Of a DNA stretch of 64,000 bases, positions 32,845-41,939 are shown piece after piece; within the stretch, counting starts at the first letter, position 1; every line of letters starts with the position of its first letter. A program made the translations under genes and the position numbers. Source of the DNA: Klebsiella pneumoniae (GTDB lineage Bacteria; Pseudomonadota; Gammaproteobacteria; Enterobacterales; Enterobacteriaceae); assembly GCF_000742135.1 (NCBI RefSeq), contig NZ_KN046818.1, positions 496,841-560,840 of the forward strand, read 5' to 3'. The notes beneath the pieces are model-generated. The model was given only the letters and a program-made list of their open reading frames with translations, did no database searches and was not told the origin of the DNA.

Positions 32845-34185
32845 TTAAATCATCATGCCGAACACGATGCTGGAGATGACCAGCACAATACCGCCGCCCA
32901 AACGGGAGGAGATTTGCGCATAAGAGATAAGGTTCATACGGTTACAGGCAGAGAGAACTTCCAGGTCGCCGGAGCCGCCGCGGTTGGCCATACACAGGCC
33001 TGCAGTGATGGCCGATTCTATTGGGAAGAAACCCATCAGCCAGCCACCGATCGCCGCGCCGAGCACCGCACCGATAACGATAATGGCGGCGATAACAACG
33101 TTAGCGAAGGTGATGGCGTTGATAATTTCCTGTAGGTCGGTGTAGCAGACGCCGACCCCGACCATCAGCACCCACAGCAGCTGTTTGGAGAAGAAATCAG
33201 ACAAGCGTTTAGCACCGGCTTTGATTTCCGGTGAGCACAGCCCGGAGGCGTTCAGGGCGGCGACGATCAGCACCATCCACGCGAAATAGTGAATAGCCAC
33301 ACCGCCAATGCTGGGCAGAATTTTCTTCGCCACGACGTAGGCCAGCAGGAAGCAGGTAGTGGACAGCACCAGACCGACGGCGGTTTCGCGATGGGTGATT
33401 TGTCCCGCTTTCTCATCTTCTTCCACTTTGAACGAGGCTTTACGCACCAGTTCCCCTTCGCCGCTCAGCCAGGTGTGTTTTTTGCCGATGATATCGAGGA
33501 CGGCGGCAAAGACGATGGCGAAGATGTTAGCGATGGTCAGAATAGCGATAGCGGTTGAGTAATACTCTTCGCGAGAACGACCGGTGACGGAGTGGTAAAT
33601 CTCCGACAGGGGGACCGCGCCCGCGCCGTTACCGCCGCCCATGATCGGCAGGACGTACAGCATCATGATGCGATCCACTGGAATACCGAACACCAGGCCG
33701 ATAGCGATGCCAAAAATAGACGCGCCGACAATGCCCATCAGGATAGTTGGAATATAGCCGAGCAGTGATTTCAGCAGCAGGCGGCGGTTTACCGACAGAA
33801 TTGCTCCGGTAATTAATACCGCGATGAATAAGTTAAGGAAGTTACTCTTATCCATAACGTTGCTGATAGCATCGATTTCTTTCTGCGTAAAAATACCGGC
33901 GTAGACGAAATAAGCCGCCACCAGGAAAATCATCACCGGAGCGCCACCGATATATTTGTTGAATATTGGCAGGCGCTTGCCAATTTCCCCGAATATAGCG
34001 CCGATAATAAACATGATGGCAAAGCCGCCGACGATATCGGTGGGTAAAGCGTTATAAAAATGTGAAAGTAATAGTGTAATTAACGCAAATGCGTAAAGGG
34101 GGAGCGGCATGCCGAAGATTTTAAATCCCAGCAGATCGCTAACGCCCTTTTTCTCCGTCGCCGGAGCCTGACTCATGTTAGTCAT
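32845..34185 (-). CDS. citS: Na+-dependent citrate carrier CitS
   Basis: CitS imports citrate with Na+ across the inner membrane. I chose the start at 34185 (MTNMSQAPATEKKG), which gives 446 residues, the known Klebsiella length; a longer frame adds 28 residues. It belongs to the 2-hydroxycarboxylate transporter family. The two re-entrant loop motifs are GGGNGAGAVPLSEIY and NRGGSGDLEVLSACNRM; the arginine in the second is part of the citrate site. It is the first gene of citS-oadGAB-citAB and is divergent from citC. Confidence 0.98.
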   Translation of the reverse strand: MTNMSQAPATEKKGVSDLLGFKIFGMPLPLYAFALITLLLSHFYNALPTDIVGGFAIMFIIGAIFGEIGKRLPIFNKYIGGAPVMIFLVAAYFVYAGIFTQKEIDAISNVMDKSNFLNLFIAVLITGAILSVNRRLLLKSLLGYIPTILMGIVGASIFGIAIGLVFGIPVDRIMMLYVLPIMGGGNGAGAVPLSEIYHSVTGRSREEYYSTAIAILTIANIFAIVFAAVLDIIGKKHTWLSGEGELVRKASFKVEEDEKAGQITHRETAVGLVLSTTCFLLAYVVAKKILPSIGGVAIHYFAWMVLIVAALNASGLCSPEIKAGAKRLSDFFSKQLLWVLMVGVGVCYTDLQEIINAITFANVVIAAIIVIGAVLGAAIGGWLMGFFPIESAITAGLCMANRGGSGDLEVLSACNRMNLISYAQISSRLGGGIVLVISSIVFGMMI

Positions 34186-34441
34186 AAACGTTATCCTGTT
34201 TATTGATGGAGTAGTAAGACCGGCGCATAGTAATAAATAGATCCAGGGGTAAGGTGTGATTATCTTCACTGAATACTCGTGTTTTTTATTAATTTAATTG
34301 TTTTTATGATTCTGAATTAATTAACAACATAAAAACCATAAAGCCAATTAAGCCACGAGAAAAACTGTGACTTAAATACAAGAATCCATAGCCGAACGCT
34401 GGCGAAATACAGTTCGTTTTGAAATGACGAAGCGCTAAAAA
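34186..34441. promoter_or_regulatory. Divergent citS/citC control region
   Basis: This 256-base A+T-rich region separates the two citrate operons. It is the known target region of CitB in Klebsiella, with CRP also involved. The motif cataaaaacca lies at 34328-34338 and recurs in the citY/citW region. A TGTGA half-site near 34366 is a possible CRP site but lacks a good partner. A four-codon frame (ATG at 34424, TAA at 34436-34438) ends three bases before citC. Confidence 0.7.
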
Positions 34442-35470
34442 ATGACACTGATATTAAAACGCGTTCAGCTATTAAAAGATAAACCGCGGCGAGAGGCGAT
34501 CGATCGGTTTCTCCGCCAGCATCAACTGTCGTTAGAGGCCGACTGCGAAATGGCGATTATCGCCGAGTATCAGCAGCGGCTGGTCGGCTGCGGTGCTATC
34601 GCCGGCAATGTGCTGAAATGCATCGCCATCGATCCCTCGCTGCAGGGGGAGGGGCTGAGCCTTAAATTACTGACCGAGCTCCTGACGCTGGCCTATGAGC
34701 TGGGGCGCAGCGAACTGTTTTTGTTCACTAAACCTTGCAATGCCGCGTTATTTTCCGGCGCCGGCTTCTGGCCGATAGCCCAGGCGGGCGACCGCGCCGT
34801 GCTAATGGAAAATAGCCGCGAACGGCTGACTCGTTACTGTCGACAACTGGCGATGTACCGTCAGCCGGGAAGAAAAATCGGCGCTATCGTGATGAATGCC
34901 AATCCATTCACCCTCGGCCACCGCTGGTTGGTAGAACAGGCGGCCAGCCAGTGCGACTGGCTGCATCTGTTTGTGGTCAAAGAAGATGCGTCCTGCTTTT
35001 CCTATCACGATCGCTTCAAGCTCATTGAACAGGGGATTACCGGCATCGATAAGGTGACGCTGCATCCCGGTTCGGCGTATCTGATCTCGCGGGCGACGTT
35101 CCCCGGCTATTTCCTGAAAGAGCAGGGGGTGGTTGATGACTGCCACAGCCAGATTGACCTGCAGCTCTTCCGCGAGCGCCTGGCCCCGGCGCTGCAGATT
35201 ACCCATCGCTTTGTCGGCACCGAGCCGCTGTGTCCCCTGACCCGTAATTACAACCAGCGCATGAAGTCACTACTGGAAGCGCCAGGCGACACGCCGCCCA
35301 TTGAAGTAGTTGAGCTTGCGCGAATCGAAAAAAATGGTGGACCCGTGTCGGCCTCCCGAGTGCGCGAACTCTATCGACAGCGCAACTGGCAGGCGGTCGC
35401 GGCGCTGGTACCGCCGGGAACCCTCTCTTTTCTGATGCAACTGGCGGAAAGCGAACATCAAACCGCCTGA
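34442..35470 (+). CDS. citC: [Citrate (pro-3S)-lyase] ligase CitC
   Basis: CitC acetylates the thiol of the citrate lyase prosthetic group with ATP and acetate, which activates the enzyme. It has 342 residues. An N-terminal acetyltransferase-like (GNAT) region of about 130 residues precedes the nucleotidyltransferase domain with NANPFTLGHRWLVEQ. The start is the first possible one after an in-frame stop, but no clear ribosome site precedes it. It leads the citCDEFG operon. Confidence 0.96.
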   Translation: MTLILKRVQLLKDKPRREAIDRFLRQHQLSLEADCEMAIIAEYQQRLVGCGAIAGNVLKCIAIDPSLQGEGLSLKLLTELLTLAYELGRSELFLFTKPCNAALFSGAGFWPIAQAGDRAVLMENSRERLTRYCRQLAMYRQPGRKIGAIVMNANPFTLGHRWLVEQAASQCDWLHLFVVKEDASCFSYHDRFKLIEQGITGIDKVTLHPGSAYLISRATFPGYFLKEQGVVDDCHSQIDLQLFRERLAPALQITHRFVGTEPLCPLTRNYNQRMKSLLEAPGDTPPIEVVELARIEKNGGPVSASRVRELYRQRNWQAVAALVPPGTLSFLMQLAESEHQTA

Positions 35471-35500
35471 TTTATACGCCCTAACTAAGGATTTTCCCCT

Positions 35501-35794
35501 ATGGAAATGAAGATTGACGCCCTGGCCGGCACGCTGGAGTCCAGCGATGTGATGGTCAGGATTGGACCCGCGGCGCAGCCGGGCATTCAGCTGGAAATCG
35601 ACAGCATTGTGAAACAACAGTTTGGCGCTGCGATTGAGCAGGTAGTGAGAGAAACGCTGGCTCAGCTTGGCGTGAAACAGGCCAACGTGGTGGTCGATGA
35701 TAAAGGCGCGCTGGAATGTGTTTTGCGAGCTCGCGTACAGGCCGCGGCGCTGCGCGCGGCGCAACAGACCCAATTACAATGGAGCCAGCTATGA
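35501..35794 (+). CDS. citD: Citrate lyase acyl carrier protein (gamma subunit)
   Basis: CitD carries the phosphoribosyl-dephospho-CoA prosthetic group that shuttles acetyl and citryl groups between CitE and CitF. It has 97 residues. Ser14 in [10 protein letters not shown] is the attachment residue known for Klebsiella. It starts 30 bases after citC with an AAGGA site and overlaps citE by four bases (ATGA). Confidence 0.97.
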
Positions 35795-36660
35795 AACCAC
35801 GTCGCAGTATGTTGTTCATCCCTGGCGCCAATGCCGCCATGTTAAGCACGTCATTCGTCTACGGCGCCGATGCGGTGATGTTCGACCTGGAAGATGCCGT
35901 TTCGCTGCGCGAGAAAGATACCGCTCGTCTGCTGGTGTATCAGGCGCTGCAGCATCCACTGTATCAGGATATCGAAACCGTGGTGCGCATTAACCCGCTG
36001 AATACGCCGTTCGGTCTTGCCGACCTTGAAGCGGTAGTCCGCGCGGGCGTGGATATGGTGCGTCTGCCGAAAACCGACAGCAAAGAAGATATCCATGAGC
36101 TGGAAGCGCATGTTGAGCGGATTGAACGCGAGTGCGGCCGGGAAGTGGGCAGCACCAAGTTAATGGCGGCGATCGAGTCGGCGCTGGGCGTGGTGAACGC
36201 GGTGGAAATCGCCCGCGCCAGCCCGCGTCTGGCGGCGATCGCGCTGGCGGCCTTCGATTACGTGATGGATATGGGCACCTCCCGCGGCGACGGTACTGAA
36301 CTGTTCTACGCCCGCTGCGCTGTACTGCATGCCGCCCGCGTTGCCGGCATCGCCGCCTATGACGTGGTGTGGTCGGATATCAATAACGAAGAGGGCTTCC
36401 TGGCGGAAGCGAATCTGGCCAAAAACCTCGGTTTTAACGGCAAATCGTTGGTTAACCCACGACAAATTGAACTCCTGCATCAGGTCTATGCCCCGACGCG
36501 CAAAGAGGTCGATCACGCGCTGGAAGTGATTGCCGCGGCGGAAGAAGCCGAAACGCGAGGTCTGGGTGTGGTATCGCTGAACGGCAAGATGATCGATGGA
36601 CCGATTATCGACCATGCTCGCAAAGTGGTGGCGCTCTCGGCTTCCGGTATTCGTGATTAA
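35791..36660 (+). CDS. citE: Citrate lyase beta subunit (citryl-ACP lyase)
   Basis: CitE cleaves citryl-ACP to acetyl-ACP and oxaloacetate. I chose the start at 35791 ([15 protein letters not shown]), which gives 289 residues. A longer frame overlapping citD adds unconserved residues. The HpcH/HpaI aldolase motifs [25 protein letters not shown] and FNGKSLVNP are present. It overlaps citD by ATGA and precedes citF by ten bases. Confidence 0.97.
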
Positions 36661-36670
36661 GGGGAATAAG

Positions 36671-38197
36671 ATGAAAGACACAGTAGCAATGCTTAATCAG
36701 CAGTACGTGATGCCGAATGGACTGACATCTTATGCCGGCGTAACGGCGAAAAGTCCCTGGCTGGCGAGTGAGAGCGAAAAGCGCCAGCGCAAAATCTGCG
36801 ATTCGCTGGAAACGGCAATCCGTCGCTCCGGCCTGCAAAACGGCATGACCATCTCGTTTCACCACGCGTTTCGCGGCGGTGACAAAGTCGTCAATATGGT
36901 AGTGGCGAAGCTGGCGGAAATGGGTTTTCGCGATCTCACCCTGGCGTCCAGTTCGCTGATCGACGCCCACTGGCCGCTGATCGAGCATATTAAAAATGGC
37001 GTGATCCGCCAGATCTACACCTCCGGCCTGCGCGGCAAGTTGGGCGAGGAGATCTCCGCCGGTTTAATGGAAAACCCGGTGCAGATCCACTCCCACGGCG
37101 GTCGCGTACAGCTGATTCAAAGCGGCGAGCTGTCGATTGATGTCGCGTTTCTCGGCGTTCCTTGCTGCGATGAGTTTGGCAACGCCAACGGCTTTAGCGG
37201 TAAATCACGCTGCGGTTCGCTGGGCTACGCGCGCGTCGATGCCGAGCACGCTAAATGCGTGGTGCTGCTGACCGAAGAGTGGGTGGATTATCCTAACTAT
37301 CCGGCCAGTATTGCCCAGGATCAGGTGGATCTGATAGTCCAGGTAGATGAAGTCGGCGATCCGCAAAAAATTACCGCGGGTGCCATCCGTCTGACCAGCA
37401 ACCCGCGCGAGCTGCTGATCGCCCGCCAGGCGGCGAAAGTCGTTGAGCACTCCGGTTACTTTAAAGAGGGTTTCTCGCTGCAGACCGGTACCGGCGGCGC
37501 CTCGCTGGCAGTAACTCGCTTCCTTGAAGATAAAATGCGCCGTAACGGCATTACCGCCAGCTTCGGCCTCGGCGGTATCACCGGGACGATGGTCGATTTG
37601 CACGAAAAAGGGTTGATCAAAACGCTGCTCGATACCCAGTCCTTCGATGGTGACGCGGCGCGTTCGCTGGCGCAGAACCCGAACCATGTCGAGATCTCCA
37701 CCAATCAGTATGCCAGCCCGGGCTCCAAAGGCGCCTCCTGCGAGCGCTTAAACGTGGTGATGCTCAGCGCGCTGGAAATTGATATCGACTTTAACGTTAA
37801 CGTGATGACCGGTTCTAACGGTGTGCTGCGCGGGGCGTCCGGTGGCCATAGCGATACCGCCGCCGGTGCGGATTTGACCATTATTACCGCGCCGTTAGTT
37901 CGCGGCCGTATTCCCTGCGTCGTGGAAAAGGTGCTGACCCGCGTCACGCCGGGGGCCAGCGTGGATGTGCTGGTCACTGACCACGGCATTGCGGTCAACC
38001 CGGCACGTCAGGACCTGATCGACAATTTGCGCAGCGCAGGCATTCCGCTGATGACCATTGAGGAACTGCAGCAGCGTGCTGAGCTGTTGACTGGCAAGCC
38101 GCAGCCGATCGAATTCACCGATCGGGTGGTGGCGGTGGTGCGCTATCGCGACGGTTCGGTCATCGATGTGATTCGTCAGGTGAAAAACAGCGACTAA
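36671..38197 (+). CDS. citF: Citrate lyase alpha subunit (citrate:acetyl-ACP transferase)
   Basis: CitF exchanges the acetyl group on CitD for citrate. I chose the start at 36671 (MKDTVAMLNQQYVMPN), which gives 508 residues; an upstream extension of 25 residues lies inside citE. The transferase core (SFHHAFRGGDKVVN, GSNGVLRGASGGHSDTAAGA) is intact. It lies between citE and citG with tight spacing. Confidence 0.97.
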   Translation: MKDTVAMLNQQYVMPNGLTSYAGVTAKSPWLASESEKRQRKICDSLETAIRRSGLQNGMTISFHHAFRGGDKVVNMVVAKLAEMGFRDLTLASSSLIDAHWPLIEHIKNGVIRQIYTSGLRGKLGEEISAGLMENPVQIHSHGGRVQLIQSGELSIDVAFLGVPCCDEFGNANGFSGKSRCGSLGYARVDAEHAKCVVLLTEEWVDYPNYPASIAQDQVDLIVQVDEVGDPQKITAGAIRLTSNPRELLIARQAAKVVEHSGYFKEGFSLQTGTGGASLAVTRFLEDKMRRNGITASFGLGGITGTMVDLHEKGLIKTLLDTQSFDGDAARSLAQNPNHVEISTNQYASPGSKGASCERLNVVMLSALEIDIDFNVNVMTGSNGVLRGASGGHSDTAAGADLTIITAPLVRGRIPCVVEKVLTRVTPGASVDVLVTDHGIAVNPARQDLIDNLRSAGIPLMTIEELQQRAELLTGKPQPIEFTDRVVAVVRYRDGSVIDVIRQVKNSD

Positions 38198-38215
38198 ACG
38201 CAGAGGGGAAAGGCC

Positions 38216-39124
38216 ATGAGCGACGTGTTAATTAATCCTGCGCGTGTGCGGCGCGTGAAGCCACTGAGTGCCGAAGAGGTGGTCAGCGCGGTAGAGCGCG
38301 CGCTGTTGACCGAAGTTCGCCTGACCCCAAAGCCCGGGTTGGTGGATATTCGTAACGCTGGTGCGCACTGGGATATGGATCTGGCCTCGTTTGAGGCCAG
38401 CACCGCGGTGGTGGCTCCGTGGATGGAGAAATTTTTCATCATGGGCCACGATACTGCGGCGGTCGCGCCGGAGCAGGTATTGATGATGCTGCGCCCGGTA
38501 GGGATGGCCTGTGAGAACGATATGCTGGAGGCCACCGGCGGGGTGAATACCCATCGCGGGGCGATCTTCGCTTTTGGCCTGCTCAGCGCGGCGGCGGGCA
38601 GGCTGGTGTCGAAAGGTGAGCCGATAGAGCAGCACCGGCTTTGCGACCAGGTGGCGCGCTTCTGTCGCGGCATGGTTATGCAGGAGTTGTCTTCTGCTGG
38701 CGGGGAACGGCTCAGTAAAGGCGAGGCTCATTTTCTGCGCTATGGTCTCTCCGGGGCCCGCGGCGAGGCGGAGAGCGGTTTCCTGACGGTGCGTACCCAG
38801 GCCATGCCAGTCTTTACCCGCATGATGGAAGAGACCGGCGACAGTAATCTGGCGCTACTGCAAACCCTGCTGCATCTGATGGCGTGGAATGATGACACCA
38901 ACCTGGTCTCGCGCGGCGGGCTTGCCGGGCTGAACTTTGTCCAGCAGGAGGCGCAGCGACTGCTGTGGCAGGGCGGCGTGCTGGCGGACGGCGGGCTGGA
39001 GGCGCTGCGACAGTTTGACGATGAGCTGATTGCCCGCCATCTCAGCCCCGGCGGCAGCGCCGATCTGTTGGCGGTGACCTGGTTTTTATCCGCGTTTCCC
39101 GCCGGCGCGCTTTTCCCGCTGTAA
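38216..39124 (+). CDS. citG: Triphosphoribosyl-dephospho-CoA synthase CitG
   Basis: CitG makes the precursor of the citrate lyase prosthetic group from ATP and dephospho-CoA. It has 302 residues and the family motifs RLTPKPGLVDIRNAGAHWDM, TGGVNTHRGAIFAFGLL and WNDDTNLVSRGG. It is the last gene of citCDEFG, 18 bases after citF. The transferase CitX, needed next, is not in this operon; it lies at 61017-61556. Confidence 0.96.
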   Translation: MSDVLINPARVRRVKPLSAEEVVSAVERALLTEVRLTPKPGLVDIRNAGAHWDMDLASFEASTAVVAPWMEKFFIMGHDTAAVAPEQVLMMLRPVGMACENDMLEATGGVNTHRGAIFAFGLLSAAAGRLVSKGEPIEQHRLCDQVARFCRGMVMQELSSAGGERLSKGEAHFLRYGLSGARGEAESGFLTVRTQAMPVFTRMMEETGDSNLALLQTLLHLMAWNDDTNLVSRGGLAGLNFVQQEAQRLLWQGGVLADGGLEALRQFDDELIARHLSPGGSADLLAVTWFLSAFPAGALFPL

Positions 39125-39137
39125 CCCACTGCAATAC

Positions 39138-39168
39138 CGCCTTCGCCCGCACTGTACGGGCGAAGGCG
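39138..39168 (+). terminator. Hairpin after citG, probable terminator
   Basis: A 12-base perfect stem (cgccttcgcccg / cgggcgaaggcg) with a 7-base loop lies 13 bases after citG. It has no T run, so termination may be incomplete or Rho-assisted. Confidence 0.6.
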
Positions 39169-39337
39169 CCATCATTAGCCTTCCCGGTTGTCATCCGGTA
39201 AACACGGAATCGCGGCACAATCGTATAGTTTTTACTGATATCGTCCGCCGTTTGTCATAAATTTCTAATTATCGGCGTTTTTGAGTAGCGGCCCGCTGAC
39301 GGGCTGGTTACTCTGAAAACAATTTACGTAATGTTAA

Positions 39338-40174
<837 letters not shown>

Positions 40175-40497
40175 CGATTGTTAACCATCGTGATGTGGTT
40201 ATTGCTATCAATAAGTTATTGATGCAGAGGGCAATATTTTGTTGCCCTTTTTTATTTTTGCGAATTATGGCGTATGTTTTAAGTGTAATGCGTAAAAAAT
40301 ACAGTATTAGCGTGTTTTTTAGTGAATGAAATGTAAATTTTGACCATCTGGTCCACTTTTTTGTCGATCATCCCTCTGTTTTACACTCTTCCACATCCGC
40401 AAGCGTTTTCTCAGCCAGGTTTGTTGATCTTTTTGGCGTAAAAATCACGTGTTACGCACCAGTGGCGTAAAATGACATTAAAAATCTCCGCTTTAAG
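40175..40497. other. dapB-carA intergenic region, upstream part
   Basis: It contains the dapB terminator and then about 240 A+T-rich bases without a gene. In E. coli this stretch binds the pyrimidine-responsive regulators of carAB (IHF, PepA, PurR, RutR); I did not identify individual sites. Confidence 0.5.
40228..40258 (+). terminator. Rho-independent terminator of dapB
   Basis: The stem agggcaa / ttgccct with a 7-base loop is followed by a long T run. Confidence 0.9.
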
Positions 40498-40526
40498 TTG
40501 ACTTTTATCCGACATCTCTCCAGAAT
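40498..40526 (+). promoter_or_regulatory. carAB promoter P1
   Basis: TTGACT is separated by 17 bases from CAGAAT. The position, about 100 bases before carA, matches the distal pyrimidine-regulated promoter of E. coli. Confidence 0.6.
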
Positions 40527-40565
40527 GCCGCCGTTTGCCAAAAATCTGCGGGCAACAGATTTGCA

Positions 40566-40600
40566 TTGATTCAGATCGTATTTATGAATTAATATGCAAA
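40566..40600 (+). promoter_or_regulatory. carAB promoter P2 with an ArgR box
   Basis: TTGATT and TAATAT are separated by 18 bases. An ArgR box at 40583-40600 (TGAAT, four A/T bases, ATGCA) covers the -10 region and matches the consensus in nine of ten core positions. A second, degenerate box probably lies just upstream. This predicts arginine repression of P2. Confidence 0.65.
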
Positions 40601-40631
40601 TAAAGTGAGTGGATATTCTCTGGAGGATGTT

Positions 40632-41780
40632 TTGATTAAGTCAGCGCTATTGGTTCTGGAAGACGGAACCCAGTTTCACGGTCGGGCCATCGGGGCAACC
40701 GGCACGGCGGTTGGGGAAGTCGTTTTCAATACTTCAATGACCGGTTATCAAGAAATCCTCACTGATCCTTCCTATTCCCGCCAAATCGTCACTCTTACTT
40801 ATCCTCATATTGGTAATGTCGGCACCAACGCCGCCGATGAAGAATCTTCTCAGGTACATGCGCAGGGTCTGGTTATTCGCGACCTGCCGCTGATTGCCAG
40901 CAACTTCCGCAGTACTGAAGACCTCTCTTCTTATCTGAAGCGCCATAACATCGTGGCGATTGCCGATATCGATACCCGCAAGCTGACGCGTCTGCTGCGT
41001 GAGAAAGGGGCGCAGAACGGCTGCATCATCGCGGGCGACAGCCCGGATGCCCAGCTGGCGCTGGAAAAAGCGAAAGCGTTCCCGGGCCTGAACGGCATGG
41101 ACTTGGCGAAGGAAGTGACCACCGCAGAAACCTATAGCTGGACGCAAGGCAGCTGGACCCTGGCGGGCGACCTGCCGGAAGCGAAAGCGGAAAGCGAGCT
41201 GCCGTTCCACGTTGTGGCATATGACTTCGGCGCGAAACGCAACATCCTGCGCATGCTGGTTGACCGCGGCTGCCGCCTGACGGTGGTGCCGGCGAAGACC
41301 TCCGCCGCGGACGTGCTGGCGCTCAATCCGGACGGTATCTTCCTCTCCAACGGCCCTGGCGACCCGGCGCCGTGCGATTACGCTATCGAGGCGATTGAAA
41401 AATTCCTTGAGACCGATATTCCGGTATTCGGCATCTGCCTTGGCCATCAGCTACTGGCGCTGGCGAGCGGTGCCAAGACCATTAAGATGAAGTTCGGCCA
41501 CCACGGCGGCAACCACCCGGTGAAAGATATTGATAACAACGTGGTGATGATCACTGCCCAGAACCATGGTTTCGCCGTAGATGAGGCGACGCTGCCGGCC
41601 AACCTGCGCGTGACCCATAAGTCGCTGTTCGACGGCACCCTGCAGGGGATCCATCGTACCGACAAACCGGCGTTCAGCTTCCAGGGGCACCCTGAAGCGA
41701 GCCCGGGGCCGCACGATGCCGCGCCGCTGTTCGACCACTTTATCGAGTTAATTGAGCTCTACCGTCAGTCCGCGAAATAA
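40632..41780 (+). CDS. carA: Carbamoyl-phosphate synthase small subunit
   Basis: CarA is the glutaminase subunit that passes ammonia to CarB. I chose the TTG at 40632, which gives 382 residues and the E. coli N-terminus ([16 protein letters not shown]), with a TGGAGG site 6 bases upstream. An ATG 27 bases further upstream lacks such support. The catalytic cysteine is in [13 protein letters not shown], and the His/Glu partners are in [11 protein letters not shown]. Confidence 0.96.
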   Translation: MIKSALLVLEDGTQFHGRAIGATGTAVGEVVFNTSMTGYQEILTDPSYSRQIVTLTYPHIGNVGTNAADEESSQVHAQGLVIRDLPLIASNFRSTEDLSSYLKRHNIVAIADIDTRKLTRLLREKGAQNGCIIAGDSPDAQLALEKAKAFPGLNGMDLAKEVTTAETYSWTQGSWTLAGDLPEAKAESELPFHVVAYDFGAKRNILRMLVDRGCRLTVVPAKTSAADVLALNPDGIFLSNGPGDPAPCDYAIEAIEKFLETDIPVFGICLGHQLLALASGAKTIKMKFGHHGGNHPVKDIDNNVVMITAQNHGFAVDEATLPANLRVTHKSLFDGTLQGIHRTDKPAFSFQGHPEASPGPHDAAPLFDHFIELIELYRQSAK

Positions 41781-41782
41781 TC

Positions 41783-41924
41783 AGAACCTGTTTATGTTCT
41801 GCTGTGCTCGGGAATACGGCGTTAAAAATTTGTTCAAAATGCTCATTTACGTTTTGTAAACTGCGCTTTCTCACAAATTTTTTCCTTGTCTACCCATCGC
41901 TCGCGACGACCATAAACAGGTTCT
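41783..41924. repeat. 142-base palindromic (MITE-like) element between carA and carB
   Basis: The ends are a 14-base perfect inverted repeat (agaacctgtttatg / cataaacaggttct). The inner arms are imperfectly complementary (AAAAATTTGT, then a TTTAC core near the centre). It fills almost the whole 159-base carA-carB gap, which is only about 17 bases in E. coli. The carB ribosome site (TCGGAGAAG) lies just outside its right end. Confidence 0.75.
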
Positions 41925-41939
41925 TCGGAGAAGAAAGCA

